From Paenibacillus sp. FSL W8-0426 (GTDB taxonomy: Bacteria > Bacillota > Bacilli > Paenibacillales > Paenibacillaceae), in NCBI RefSeq assembly GCF_037969725.1, contig NZ_CP150203.1:6749501-6813500 (forward strand): 64,000 bases of DNA. Direction: 5' to 3'. Below the pieces are notes generated by a model. The model searched no databases, was not told the DNA's origin, and saw nothing but the letters and a program-made list of their open reading frames with translations. Position 1 is the stretch's first letter. Every line of letters begins with the position of its first letter. A program made the position numbers and the translations under genes. Shown here one piece after another: positions 8,596 through 17,763 of the stretch.

Positions 8596-11500
8596 ATGTC
8601 GAAAAGCATGTGTACTATGAAACCATTAAAACGTATGCCCATCCCTAGATATGTAGTCTTGTCCAGCCTGTTTCTAACCCTTTTGCTTGGATCCCGCTTC
8701 GTTTGGTCGGAAGGCTTCACCATGCCGCCATCGCCGCAGCCGGTGAATGGCACCTTGGATTTGCGCGGCTGGGATCTATCATCCGCATCGCCTGTTTCGT
8801 TGGACGGGGAGTGGATGTTTTACCCGAACGCCCTGTTTTCCCTCCAGAAATTACTCTCGTCCCCCAATCCACCCCGATCGATTATCGTGCCCGGCGATTG
8901 GCAGAGCGAGATGTCCACCTCATCTTCGTCGTTCGGGTATGGAACGTATCGGCTGCGCATCCTTATCGACTCTTCGGTGAAGGACGTCGCCCTCTGGGCC
9001 CAAAAAATCCAGGCCTCCTCCATCGTGGAAATCAACGGGAATACCATCGCCGGATTCGGCCGTCCTGCCGTCCGCGAGCAGGACTACAAACCCGAAAGAA
9101 CAGCCTTCACGGCAACTTACGCCACGAACGGAGCCACGGAGCTTGAGCTTCTCGTGCAGGCGGCGAACTTCGATGATCCGTATAGCGGCGGTTTAACGCG
9201 CTCGCTCTATTTCGGCACCCCGGAGGCTATTGCCCGCGATCACGGTCTCTCGGTCGATTTGCAGAAAATCACGTTTGCCATTTTGCTCTTGCATAGCTTG
9301 TATGCCCTTGCCATGTTTTTTTTCAATCGCAAACAACGCGCATTGCTGACATTTTCCCTATTGACCTTTTCAGCGGCGCTTACTGTCGTATCCGACCATG
9401 ACGGCTTATTGCTAAGCTGGCTGCCGCTTAATTTTACTTGGATGGTCAAGGCCAAGGCGCTTTCCTATCCGTTGTTTTCGTTTTTCATGCTGCTGTTGGC
9501 CAGAAGCTTTTCCAATAGCTCCAAAGCCATTTCGATATTTCGCATGTATGCTGGATTGCTTGGAGCCCATTGTGCATTTTTGCTGGTTGCTCCGGTGCGC
9601 AGCATCTATGTCTGGCTCGAAACCGGAATATCCGATGTGCTATACCTGTTCCCGATCGCATGGTCGGTCGTTCTGTTCATGAAAATGGCTGCCGACAAAC
9701 GGGATGACGCGACATTCCTTCTCTTTGCAGCGACAAGCAGTCTGTCCAGCGTGTTATGGGGAATGGTTAATTCGCATAACGAAATTACCAACGTCTACTA
9801 TCCCATCGACGTCATCGCTGCCATATTCGGCTTTTCCGCGTACTGGTTCAAGAAGTATTTCCGAAACGCGTCGAAAATCCAACATTTATATGATCAGCTC
9901 AAAGAAGAAGACGCGCAAAAAGATCAGTTTTTGGCCAACACGGCCCACGAGCTCCGCACGCCGCTGCACGGCATGATCAACATTGCCGAAAGCATTGCCG
10001 GGGAGGAGAGGCGCCGTACCGGAAAAGCGCATTCGGAAGACATGAAATTGTTGATTACAATTGGCCGACGGATGTCGCAGCTGGTCGACGATTTGCTTGA
10101 CGTTATTCGGCTCAAGGAGAAACGCATCGGGCTGCAGTATAAAGACGTGTCCCTTGCCTCGGTCGTTTCGGGCGTGGTCAGCATGTTCCGATATATGGCT
10201 GAGGGCAAGCCAGTCAACATCGTCATGGAAATTCCGGATACGCTGCCGCTTATTCAGGCAGACGAAAGAAGACTGGTTCAAATCCTGTACAACCTGCTGC
10301 ACAATGCCCTCAAATTCACCGATGAAGGGACGATTACCGTTGCCGTCGAAGCAACGATGGGAGTACATGCAACCATGCGGGTCTCCGATACGGGCATCGG
10401 CATGAGCGAAGAGATGCAAAACAGGATATTCGACGCTTATGAACAAGGGACTTCCAATGCCCGCCTGAGCGGAGGACTTGGATTAGGGTTGAGCATTTGC
10501 AAACAACTCGTTGAGCTGCACGGAGGGAGCATTGCGGTACATTCCGTTCTTGGACAAGGTTCTACCTTCATCGTACATCTCCCATTGGGGCAACCGGCTG
10601 CTCAGATTATTCCACCGGGACAACGGCAAACGCCAATCCGCCATGAACCCACGGAGACCAGTAATCGTTTGGATGATGAAAACACATTTTCCCGGCCCCA
10701 CCCTTTCAACGCAGAATCCCATGAAAGGGCGGCAGCTCGAATTCTCGTCGTCGACGATGACCCCGTCAATCTGCGTGTGCTCGTATCCATGTTATCGAGC
10801 GAGTCTTATCTGATCCAGCCTGCGGCCTCTGCGCGGCAGGCCCTCGAATGGTTAGAGGGAAAACATTGGGATTTGGTCATTGCCGACGTTATGATGCCGC
10901 AAATGTCGGGGTATGAACTGACGGAGAAGCTGAGGGGACGATTCTCGGCTTCAGAGCTTCCAATTCTGCTGTTAACGGCCCGAAACGAACCAGCCGATAT
11001 TTATGCAGGCTTTCTGGCAGGAGCTACCGATTACGTGACCAAGCCGGTAGATGCCATGGAGCTGAAACATCGTATCCGATCGCTGGTCGATTTGAAACAG
11101 TCCGTCGATGAAAGGTTCCGGATGGAGGCCGCGTATTTGCAAGCCCAAATCCAGCCCCACTTCCTGTTCAATACGCTGAATTCCATCATGGCGCTGAGCG
11201 ACCTGGATACGGAACGGATGCAGAAGCTTGGCGATGCCTTTATTTCATATTTGCAGACGAGCTTTGACTTCCTGAATGCCGAAAACCTGGTTCATATCCA
11301 GCATGAACTGGAGCTTGTCCGGGCCTACCTGTACATCGAGAAGGAGCGCTTCCCTGACAGACTCAACATCGTATGGGACATACCGGATACCATTGACGTG
11401 CTCCTGCCCCCGTTAACGATCCAACCCCTCGTTGAAAATGCGGTGAGACACGGCGTTCTTAGCCAAGCAGAAGGCGGGACGCTCCGCATTCAAATGGAGG

Positions 11501-11727
11501 AGCAAAAGGACGGAATTCTCATTGAAATCCAAGATGACGGCGCAGGCATGGACGAGTCCCGGATTGCACAAGCGCTCACTTGGCCCAAGTCAAGAACCGG
11601 GCAACCGGGCGGGATTGGATTAACCAACACGAATCGAAGGCTCAACCAGATTTATGGTCAAGGGCTTCATATCGTCAGCAAACCAGGGAAAGGTACGAAA
11701 GTTTCCTTCATCATTACAAATGGTTGA
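8596..11727 (+). CDS. Hybrid sensor: 7TMR-DISM kinase + receiver + LytS-type kinase
   Basis: 1043 residues. In order: membrane anchor (LSSLFLTLLLGSRFVW); an extracytoplasmic beta-sandwich (GWDLSSASPVSLDGEWMFYP, 7TMR-DISM-type) to about residue 215; seven hydrophobic helices to about 415; HisKA with phospho-accepting His in FLANTAHELRTPLHG (near 450); HATPase_c with N, G1 and G2 boxes (NALKF, DTGIGM, GLGLGL); a receiver with Asp in VIADVMMPQMSGYE (near 763); then a second kinase module with the His_kinase signature QAQIQPHFLFNTLNSI (near 850) and its own HATPase (DDGAGMDE, GIGLTNTNRRL). It has no DNA-binding output domain and no response-regulator gene adjoins it, so its partner is unknown. 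Confidence 0.93.
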   Translation: MSKSMCTMKPLKRMPIPRYVVLSSLFLTLLLGSRFVWSEGFTMPPSPQPVNGTLDLRGWDLSSASPVSLDGEWMFYPNALFSLQKLLSSPNPPRSIIVPGDWQSEMSTSSSSFGYGTYRLRILIDSSVKDVALWAQKIQASSIVEINGNTIAGFGRPAVREQDYKPERTAFTATYATNGATELELLVQAANFDDPYSGGLTRSLYFGTPEAIARDHGLSVDLQKITFAILLLHSLYALAMFFFNRKQRALLTFSLLTFSAALTVVSDHDGLLLSWLPLNFTWMVKAKALSYPLFSFFMLLLARSFSNSSKAISIFRMYAGLLGAHCAFLLVAPVRSIYVWLETGISDVLYLFPIAWSVVLFMKMAADKRDDATFLLFAATSSLSSVLWGMVNSHNEITNVYYPIDVIAAIFGFSAYWFKKYFRNASKIQHLYDQLKEEDAQKDQFLANTAHELRTPLHGMINIAESIAGEERRRTGKAHSEDMKLLITIGRRMSQLVDDLLDVIRLKEKRIGLQYKDVSLASVVSGVVSMFRYMAEGKPVNIVMEIPDTLPLIQADERRLVQILYNLLHNALKFTDEGTITVAVEATMGVHATMRVSDTGIGMSEEMQNRIFDAYEQGTSNARLSGGLGLGLSICKQLVELHGGSIAVHSVLGQGSTFIVHLPLGQPAAQIIPPGQRQTPIRHEPTETSNRLDDENTFSRPHPFNAESHERAAARILVVDDDPVNLRVLVSMLSSESYLIQPAASARQALEWLEGKHWDLVIADVMMPQMSGYELTEKLRGRFSASELPILLLTARNEPADIYAGFLAGATDYVTKPVDAMELKHRIRSLVDLKQSVDERFRMEAAYLQAQIQPHFLFNTLNSIMALSDLDTERMQKLGDAFISYLQTSFDFLNAENLVHIQHELELVRAYLYIEKERFPDRLNIVWDIPDTIDVLLPPLTIQPLVENAVRHGVLSQAEGGTLRIQMEEQKDGILIEIQDDGAGMDESRIAQALTWPKSRTGQPGGIGLTNTNRRLNQIYGQGLHIVSKPGKGTKVSFIITNG

Positions 11728-11752
11728 AATGTGCTCTCAACTTCAGATCATT

Positions 11753-12589
11753 TTAAAGCCTCAATGTCTGCTCCAATAAATACCGCTCAGGCGTTTTGCC
11801 GATCACAGTCTTGAAATCTTTGCTGAAATGCGCCTGATCATGATACCCCAGCTCCACGGATAAACGCGCGAGGTCGGTGACCTGTCCAAGGTCCATCGCC
11901 TCCGCTGCGTTCTGCAACCGAAACAGCCGAATCACCGACTTCGGGTTAACGCCAACGTATTTCGAGAATAGGCGCTGCAATTGCCGGAGGCTGATATCAA
12001 AGCACTGCCCCAGCTGCTCCACTTTCGTGATCTCCCGGTTTCCTTCCATATGGTCGATGATCTGGTTAACAAGCGTAATGTTCTCGTCATACCGCGGCAC
12101 TTTGGCTGCGAAACAGTCATCCAACACCTTGACCATCCCCGCATCATTGGACTGTGCCAGTACCCTCTCTTCCAATTCAGAACCCTGGATTCCCAGTACA
12201 GCAACCACGTCGATGGGTTTAACGATACATTCCGACATCTCCCTTTTTATATACGGGTAAAGCCCTCCCGGTCTGAATTTGGCACCAAAAACGACTCCTC
12301 TCCCTTCCAAACGCTGGGTGTATCGCTCCTTTGCCGGCCCATAGAAACACGTTTTCCCCTTTTCCACCACCAGGTTGGCGCAAGGGTTGGGGACAACATC
12401 TTGAAGGTGAGGCTGCTCCCCCTCCAAGTTCCATTCGACGATCCAGTAATGCTTGATGAATGGGGATATCGGTCCCGTAGCGGGATAACGATCCAAACGG
12501 AATTTGCCCCCGGCTCCGTAAAGTCCAAGAACGCCCATACTCGGGCGGGATTTCGAAATGCCCATGCTTTCTTCGCTCCGTTCCGTCAA
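11753..12589 (-). CDS. AraC-family transcriptional regulator with DUF6597-like N-domain
   Basis: 278 residues. The N-terminal 150 residues (HYWIVEWNL, VVPNPCANLVVEKG, FGAKFRPGGLYPYI) match the beta-barrel sensing domain found in many AraC proteins. The C-terminal HTH_18 pair is clear (DISLRQLQRLFSKYVGVNPKSV; LARLSVELGYHDQAHFSKDF, then TPERYL). Two starts are possible: TTG 12589 after GAAGGATC, or ATG 12565 after GGAG; the longer is given. It converges with the sensor kinase, leaving only 25 bp between their stops. Repeat element copy C lies upstream. Confidence 0.87.
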   Translation of the reverse strand: MTERSEESMGISKSRPSMGVLGLYGAGGKFRLDRYPATGPISPFIKHYWIVEWNLEGEQPHLQDVVPNPCANLVVEKGKTCFYGPAKERYTQRLEGRGVVFGAKFRPGGLYPYIKREMSECIVKPIDVVAVLGIQGSELEERVLAQSNDAGMVKVLDDCFAAKVPRYDENITLVNQIIDHMEGNREITKVEQLGQCFDISLRQLQRLFSKYVGVNPKSVIRLFRLQNAAEAMDLGQVTDLARLSVELGYHDQAHFSKDFKTVIGKTPERYLLEQTLRL

Positions 12590-12704
12590 GATTGTGATCC
12601 TTCAGTAATAGGGACAAGTTTCTGTCGCGTTTTTACAATACGTCTGCGTAAGGGTCAATTTATAATGAGTGTACCACACAGCCTCTGACAAACGCAGAAG
12701 TTAT

Positions 12705-12932
12705 CTATATAAACCGCATAAAACAAACACACGTTAACGGAGAGGCAGAACCAATCTGGAGAAGCGAAGCGTTCTAAAAGCTTTCTGAAAGAAAGCTGTA
12801 TCGGAAGCATAGGCCTATCACCGGATTTTCCCGTTGAACAAGGGAATCGAAAAAATCTGGGGATAACAGCGATCGGAAGATGGTACTGCACTCGCAGTGC
12901 CTTAGTGTGAATGATTAGTGCGGTTTATATAA
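12705..12932 (+). repeat. Structured inverted-repeat element, copy C (longest)
   Basis: 228 bp flanked by CTATATAAACCGCA and its inverted counterpart TGCGGTTTATATA; the TIR similarity extends over about 28 bp. It contains an internal hairpin AGCTTTC..GAAAGCT absent from copy B, the shared core AATCTGGAGAAGCGAAGCG, a CCC..GGG stem, GGGGATAACAGCGATCGGAA and a small ACTGC..GCAGT hairpin. It fills most of the 375-bp gap between divergent genes and ends about 30 bp before the next start codon. Confidence 0.78.
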
Positions 12933-12964
12933 AAAAAGTTGCACACTTAAGGAGGAGCATGATT

Positions 12965-13414
12965 ATGGAATTACAGTACATTTTTTATATCGGCGCAACG
13001 CCAGAACACGTATGGAATACCCTGGTGAGTCCGGAGGGCACGCGCAGCACGTTTTTCGGCGCTGTCCTCAACACAACCCTGGAACCGGGAGCGGCTTTCC
13101 AGTATGTAGGCCCGGGCAACGACGGGGACGAGACGGTGCATGTCTACGGCACCATCCTGCAAGCCGTTCCCGGGAAGGTGCTCAGCTACCTTGAACATCC
13201 TGGAGCATCCTACCGTGAAAACCACGCCGATCTTGAATCACGGGTAACTTTTACCTTGGAACCCGTAGGCGGCTGCACCAAACTGACATTGACCAATGAC
13301 CAATGGACCCCTGGGCACCCGTCCTTTGCCAATGCGAAGGAGCATTGGTGGATGATACTTAGCAGCATTAAAACGTATGCCGAAACGGGAAAAACCTTGG
13401 ATTTTGGCTGGTAA
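12965..13414 (+). CDS. SRPBCC/AHSA1-family START-like domain protein
   Basis: 149 residues. The pattern ATPEHVWNTLVSPEGTRSTFFGA at the start, an acidic strand around residues 50-60, RVTFTLEPVGGCTKLTLTNDQW and the final helix HWWMILSSIKTYAETG are characteristic of AHSA1 (activator of Hsp90 ATPase homologue 1-like) proteins, which form a hydrophobic ligand cavity. ATG 12965 is chosen because GGAGG is nine bases upstream; the in-frame ATG at 12959 is too close. Ligand unknown. A bidirectional terminator separates it from the LPXTG gene. Confidence 0.88.
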   Translation: MELQYIFYIGATPEHVWNTLVSPEGTRSTFFGAVLNTTLEPGAAFQYVGPGNDGDETVHVYGTILQAVPGKVLSYLEHPGASYRENHADLESRVTFTLEPVGGCTKLTLTNDQWTPGHPSFANAKEHWWMILSSIKTYAETGKTLDFGW

Positions 13415-13475
13415 CGGACGGGATCAAACGTATTGACGCTGGACCTGCGTTGATTATGAATTAATACGCCAAAAA

Positions 13476-13510
13476 AGCCCCTATGTCCTGTCTAACAGAA
13501 CAAAGGGGCT
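13476..13510. terminator. Bidirectional terminator
   Basis: AGCCCCT at 13476-13482 pairs with AGGGGCT at 13504-13510; an A-run precedes it on the plus strand, which reads as a T-run after the hairpin on the minus strand. It lies between convergent genes. Confidence 0.75.
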
Positions 13511-13527
13511 ATATTCAATGCACAATG

Positions 13528-16500
13528 TTATGATTTCATAGCTTTTCGTTGAAGACCTAACCATGCTCCGATCAAAATCAGCCCCACACCCGCGAAATAA
13601 AACGGATATCTGCTTGCTTCGCCCGTTTGCGGAAGCGTCTTGATCGTAATTTCCGATGACGGTGTTTGTGGTATTGCAGTCTGCTGATCCGGCGTTTGCG
13701 GTTTCGCAGGCTGCTGATTCGGCGTTTCAGGTTCATTCGTCTGCGGTTCCGGCTCAACGCCGCCGCGCGGAATCTCACCCTCCTCGATCTCGATGGTCGG
13801 TGTCTCCGGATCGTTCGTCGAAGGCGTTTCTGGTATCGACGGTTCACCTCTCGGGGTCTCTTCATCCGGTACGTCTACTTCATCAGTCGGCGTTCCTGGC
13901 GTTGATGGTGTCCCCGGATCCGGCGTATTTCCAGGAGTTCCCGGGTTAACCGGAGTACCTGGATCCGTTGGTGTGCCCGGATGGGTAGGATTTGTTGGAT
14001 CCGTCGGGTTCGTTGGGTCCGTCGGATCTGTCGGATCCGTCGGGTTCGTTGGATCTGTCGGATCCGTTGGGTCCGTCGGATCTGTCGGATCCGTTGGGTT
14101 CGTCGGATCTGTTGGATCTGTCGGATCCGTTGGGTCCGTCGGATCTGTTGGGTCCGTCGGATCTGTTGGATCCGTTGGGTCCGTCGGATCTGTTGGATCC
14201 GTTGGGTCCGTTGGGTCCGTCGGGTCCGTCGGATCAACAGGCTCTTCTTTTTCGTTCGTTACAGTTAATTTCACGACATTGCCCTTACTCACGATACTGG
14301 AGTCAATCTTGACGTCCCAAGTTGATTGACCAATCTTATATCCTTCCGGAGCCGCAAGCTCCTCCAACACATAATCGTCATAGAGCAGTTTCGTAAACAG
14401 GATCTTTCCTTCTTCATCCGTCGTTTTCACCATTGGGGCGCGTTTGCCTGCTTTGTCGTAAAGCACGAATTTCGCTCCTGCCAACAATTTCGTATCGTCA
14501 TCCTTATCCACCTTCGTCACTTCCAGGCTGCCTGTTACGCCGCCGCCGGAACCCGAACCCGAAGAGGTACGAACGATGATTTCTTTCGTCGTTTCCCGCA
14601 TCTCCGTCTTCAGCTGGTCGCCTTCAAGTGCCACCTTATTTCGCACGGCTTCCTTGTCTGCGGCAATAATGAATGACTGATATTCCAGAATATAGGCTGA
14701 AGAGATATCGTTCTTGAATTTCAACTCGAATATTTCCTGATCGCCTTCAAGTCTCGTGAACGTTAACGTATAATCTTTTCCTTCAGTCAACTCTCCGGCT
14801 TTGACCGCTTCTCCATTCTTATTAACGGATGTTGCATACAAATGGAAAGAGTCCTCGATCAAGATCTGATTTGCACTCGGCTCGTCAATGATCTTGGCGT
14901 TTGAAATATGGGATTGGCCTTCATTGATACGAATCGACCAATCGATCTTATTTCCATTTTGGGCACCGCTTTTTGTTACATACTCACCGCCGTGAGGAAC
15001 AGATACCTTAGCATTCCAGGTAGCGGCTTTGTCGCCACCATTCCACAGTTCGGCCGTGTTATTCATGTCTTTGGTGATCACTGTGCCTTGCAGCGACGTT
15101 TTGAACTCGATCCAATACGCCGAGGAGGTTGGACCCTTGAAATGAACGGACAACTCGTTGCTATTCGTTTCGGTAGGTTCGGTCACTTCATACTCGGAAG
15201 CCGGTACCTCGGCGCCTTTCGAAACACCGTTCCACCACCCCAGCAGCTTCATCTCGTATACTTTGACCGAGCTCGGGACAAGCTTTTGCCCATCCTTCAG
15301 AACATCCTTCACAATCGCATCATTCAACGTGTTGAGGTTGTAGTTCATCTTGATGTTCCATGTGATTTCCTTGTCGACAGGATTGTAGCTGCCATCTTTC
15401 CCGCCGTTGTTTTTGGTATATCCGTCGGAGGCAAAGCTCGCATCCCTTTGAATGGGTCCTTTATCCACTCCGTTTTCGCTCCAAGTCATTGAAGCCCGGT
15501 TCATGTAATCCAAATTGCTTTTCGTCAACCATTCAATATTAAACTTGGTTTTGTATTCAATGGTATATGTGGTCTTTATGGTATTGAGGAACTTAATGAC
15601 AAAACCCTGACGAGCATTATCATACGCGACCTCATATTCACGATCGGAAACCTTGGTCCCATCCGCTTTAACGATCACCGAATCGGGAATAAATTCAAGA
15701 CCGCCCTGCGGGAACGTATCTTTAATGACTACGTTTTCCATATGGTATTTGCTGCCGTCCGGTTTGCTGTCGCTGTTAACCGTAATCATCCATGTTGCCG
15801 TTTTGCTGGCAAAATCGATGTTCCATGTTCCTTTCGTCAGCGCACGGCTGCCTTGAGCCGGAACCGTCACTTCTTTAATCGAATCGCCGGAGGTGACTTT
15901 ATTTCTGACCTCTTTGCCGTCGGCAGTCGAACGATCGACCGGTTTGGTTTGGTAAACGATGGTGTACGCGGAATCAACATCATTATTAAATTGAAGTTTG
16001 AATCCGTTCGTTCCCACGGGATCGGCTTTATATTCCGTCGATGCCAACAAATTCTTCGCGTCGGTAGAATTGCCGTTATACACTTTCAGCGAATCGGCAA
16101 CCCATTCATGAACGTTGCTGAACTGATCCATGATGACCGCCTGTTCTTGTGGAACGTGCTTTCCATTGAAATTATATTTGACCGTCCAAGTGATAACCCC
16201 GGTGTCGTTATTTTGCTTATATGTCTTATCCAGGAATTTCCCCAAATCCACCGTTACCGTTGCGGTCGCTTGGGCATCCTCAATGCCTTCGCCGGACAAT
16301 ACGGCCTTATTCTCAAAGCGGGCCTGTTCGCCGATTCGATTCGTCGTAAAACGAATTTCATACGCCTTGTTGATCGATTCGTCCTGGAATGCCAGTTCCA
16401 GCTTGGTGCCGCCGTTCGATTCAACCGTGTACTTTCCGGCATCTACTTTGCCCCCGAGGACGGTCGACCCGTCACCATTCACCTGCAATTGATACACTTC

Positions 16501-17484
16501 GACAGTGTCGGCTGCAAGCTCCAGACCTTCAGGCATGACGTCGGTAACAACCGCATGGTTGATCTTATTCAACGATTTGTTGATTTGAACCGTCCAATCA
16601 ATGCGGTCTTTACCAACCGCTTTTCCCTGCTTCTCGATCTGTTTGCCGCCTTGCGGCTTCAGGTTCACGATAATCGTCTGGACTCCGCTTCTGACCGGAA
16701 TGGCGATAACGACTTCCGTGCTTCCCGTAAGGACTTCTTTTTTGAACTCCGTGCGGATTTCCAGTTTACCGCTGATGTTGGAGTGACTCTCGACGTATTC
16801 ATTGAAAGTCATTACCACTTTGCCGTTCCGGTCCACCGTGAATCGGCCGACTTCGCCTTGGTCAGCAACGAGCGGTTCGTCGATCTCCGTGTAAATTTCG
16901 AACTGCTGCGGCAGATCAAACGTAAACGTACTGCCATTCTTATACCCGTGTCCGTTCGGGAGTTCCCATTCATAACTCAGGTTTACCGCTGCGCCAATAT
17001 CCAAAGTGCTGTCCGGATTGTATACTGCATCAATGACGGTACCGTTAGTATCTGTTAGTACCAGTTTGGTTAAAATATCGTCTGAAACCGGAATTGTCGC
17101 ATCCTCGTTGTTACCGGCCTCCGGTTTCTTGATTTCTTCATCTACCGCCTCATCCGTATCACTGCCCGGTTCTGCGGCATCCACAGATCCCTCAGTGCCC
17201 TTGCTCGGATCTTCCGTTTCATCTACCGACTCATCGGTGCCCGTACTCGGGTCTTGAACTTCGTCTACCGATTCATCCGTGCTGCTACCGGGTTCCTGTT
17301 CATTGTCAACCGATGGTTGGACGCCTCCCGGTACTTGATCGCCATTTTCCAATTGCTGGGCCCCAACATCCGTTCCCTGCCCCTGCACGTTTTCCGCTGC
17401 ACTGGCGATCCCAACAGATGCGCCAAACAGCGTTTGGATCATAAGCAGCAGTACCATTACGATTCCACTTACTTTTTTCTTCAT
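13528..17484 (-). CDS. LPXTG-anchored surface adhesin with collagen-binding-like repeats
   Basis: 1318 residues from ATG 17484 (GAGGGAGAG upstream). Order: signal peptide (KKKVSGIVMVLLLMIQTLFG); an acidic Ser/Thr/Glu spacer; about seven tandem beta-sandwich modules recognised by recurring [I/V]xWx[V/I]xxN and TYTIEYKT / YxIEFKTS strands, resembling Cna/FctA collagen-binding-type domains; a SpaA/Cna-B prealbumin-like domain (GSLEVTKVDKDDDTKLLAGA..EELAAPEGY); a long PTD-repeat stalk; LPQTGE sorting motif; a membrane helix; and a short positive tail. Sortase would attach it to peptidoglycan after LPQT. The next gene upstream encodes a secreted transglutaminase-like protein under c-di-GMP control. 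Ligand unknown. Confidence 0.94.
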   Translation of the reverse strand: MKKKVSGIVMVLLLMIQTLFGASVGIASAAENVQGQGTDVGAQQLENGDQVPGGVQPSVDNEQEPGSSTDESVDEVQDPSTGTDESVDETEDPSKGTEGSVDAAEPGSDTDEAVDEEIKKPEAGNNEDATIPVSDDILTKLVLTDTNGTVIDAVYNPDSTLDIGAAVNLSYEWELPNGHGYKNGSTFTFDLPQQFEIYTEIDEPLVADQGEVGRFTVDRNGKVVMTFNEYVESHSNISGKLEIRTEFKKEVLTGSTEVVIAIPVRSGVQTIIVNLKPQGGKQIEKQGKAVGKDRIDWTVQINKSLNKINHAVVTDVMPEGLELAADTVEVYQLQVNGDGSTVLGGKVDAGKYTVESNGGTKLELAFQDESINKAYEIRFTTNRIGEQARFENKAVLSGEGIEDAQATATVTVDLGKFLDKTYKQNNDTGVITWTVKYNFNGKHVPQEQAVIMDQFSNVHEWVADSLKVYNGNSTDAKNLLASTEYKADPVGTNGFKLQFNNDVDSAYTIVYQTKPVDRSTADGKEVRNKVTSGDSIKEVTVPAQGSRALTKGTWNIDFASKTATWMITVNSDSKPDGSKYHMENVVIKDTFPQGGLEFIPDSVIVKADGTKVSDREYEVAYDNARQGFVIKFLNTIKTTYTIEYKTKFNIEWLTKSNLDYMNRASMTWSENGVDKGPIQRDASFASDGYTKNNGGKDGSYNPVDKEITWNIKMNYNLNTLNDAIVKDVLKDGQKLVPSSVKVYEMKLLGWWNGVSKGAEVPASEYEVTEPTETNSNELSVHFKGPTSSAYWIEFKTSLQGTVITKDMNNTAELWNGGDKAATWNAKVSVPHGGEYVTKSGAQNGNKIDWSIRINEGQSHISNAKIIDEPSANQILIEDSFHLYATSVNKNGEAVKAGELTEGKDYTLTFTRLEGDQEIFELKFKNDISSAYILEYQSFIIAADKEAVRNKVALEGDQLKTEMRETTKEIIVRTSSGSGSGGGVTGSLEVTKVDKDDDTKLLAGAKFVLYDKAGKRAPMVKTTDEEGKILFTKLLYDDYVLEELAAPEGYKIGQSTWDVKIDSSIVSKGNVVKLTVTNEKEEPVDPTDPTDPTDPTDPTDPTDPTDPTDPTDPTDPTDPTDPTDPTDPTNPTDPTDPTDPTDPTDPTNPTDPTDPTDPTNPTDPTNPTHPGTPTDPGTPVNPGTPGNTPDPGTPSTPGTPTDEVDVPDEETPRGEPSIPETPSTNDPETPTIEIEEGEIPRGGVEPEPQTNEPETPNQQPAKPQTPDQQTAIPQTPSSEITIKTLPQTGEASRYPFYFAGVGLILIGAWLGLQRKAMKS
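13985..14232 (-). repeat. 9-bp tandem repeat encoding (Pro-Thr-Asp)n cell-wall stalk
   Basis: About 27 nine-base units encode PTD, with PTN variants at irregular intervals. Third positions vary (ggatccgtc, ggatctgtt, gggtccgtt), so the repeat is old enough to have diverged synonymously, or selection against slippage keeps it heterogeneous. This is the wall-spanning spacer of the adhesin. Confidence 0.9.
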
Positions 17485-17716
17485 AATCTCTCCCTCGGAC
17501 TCGTCATTACCCTCGTTTTTCGGTTCCAATCTCGCTTTTGGTGCGCAATTCGAGACATGTATCCAGTGAACTACATGCCTATAAGGGACGTCTGAGTCCA
17601 TCACCTCCACCTCGTTCAATTGGCGCACGATTCAAATGGTGTCTATATTTTCGTTCAGAACCAAATGGGCTTCCTGCATTATAACGCCATCGCATAGACA
17701 TTTTCTTAACAAACCC

Positions 17717-17747
17717 GAAAAAGCCTTGGACATGTGCGTCCAAAGCT
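17717..17747 (-). terminator. Intrinsic terminator of the transglutaminase gene
   Basis: On the minus strand AGCTTTGGAC pairs with GTCCAAGGCT around a 6-nt loop and is followed by TTTTTCGG. It separates the transglutaminase transcript from the LPXTG gene, though read-through is possible. Confidence 0.7.
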
Positions 17748-17763
17748 TATATTCACGAGAATA

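Noticed and set aside
13985..14232. Regular short direct repeats resembling a CRISPR or minisatellite
   Set aside because: Unit length is 9 bp without spacers and the repeats translate in frame as PTD inside the adhesin gene.
15742..17058. 438-codon open frame on the plus strand
   Set aside because: Lies antisense to the LPXTG gene, whose signal peptide, domains and sorting motif are unmistakable; no ribosome binding site or family pattern.
17485..17628. 48-codon extension of the adhesin
   Set aside because: It would bury the signal peptide; MKKK at 17484 with GAGGGAGAG is the proper start.
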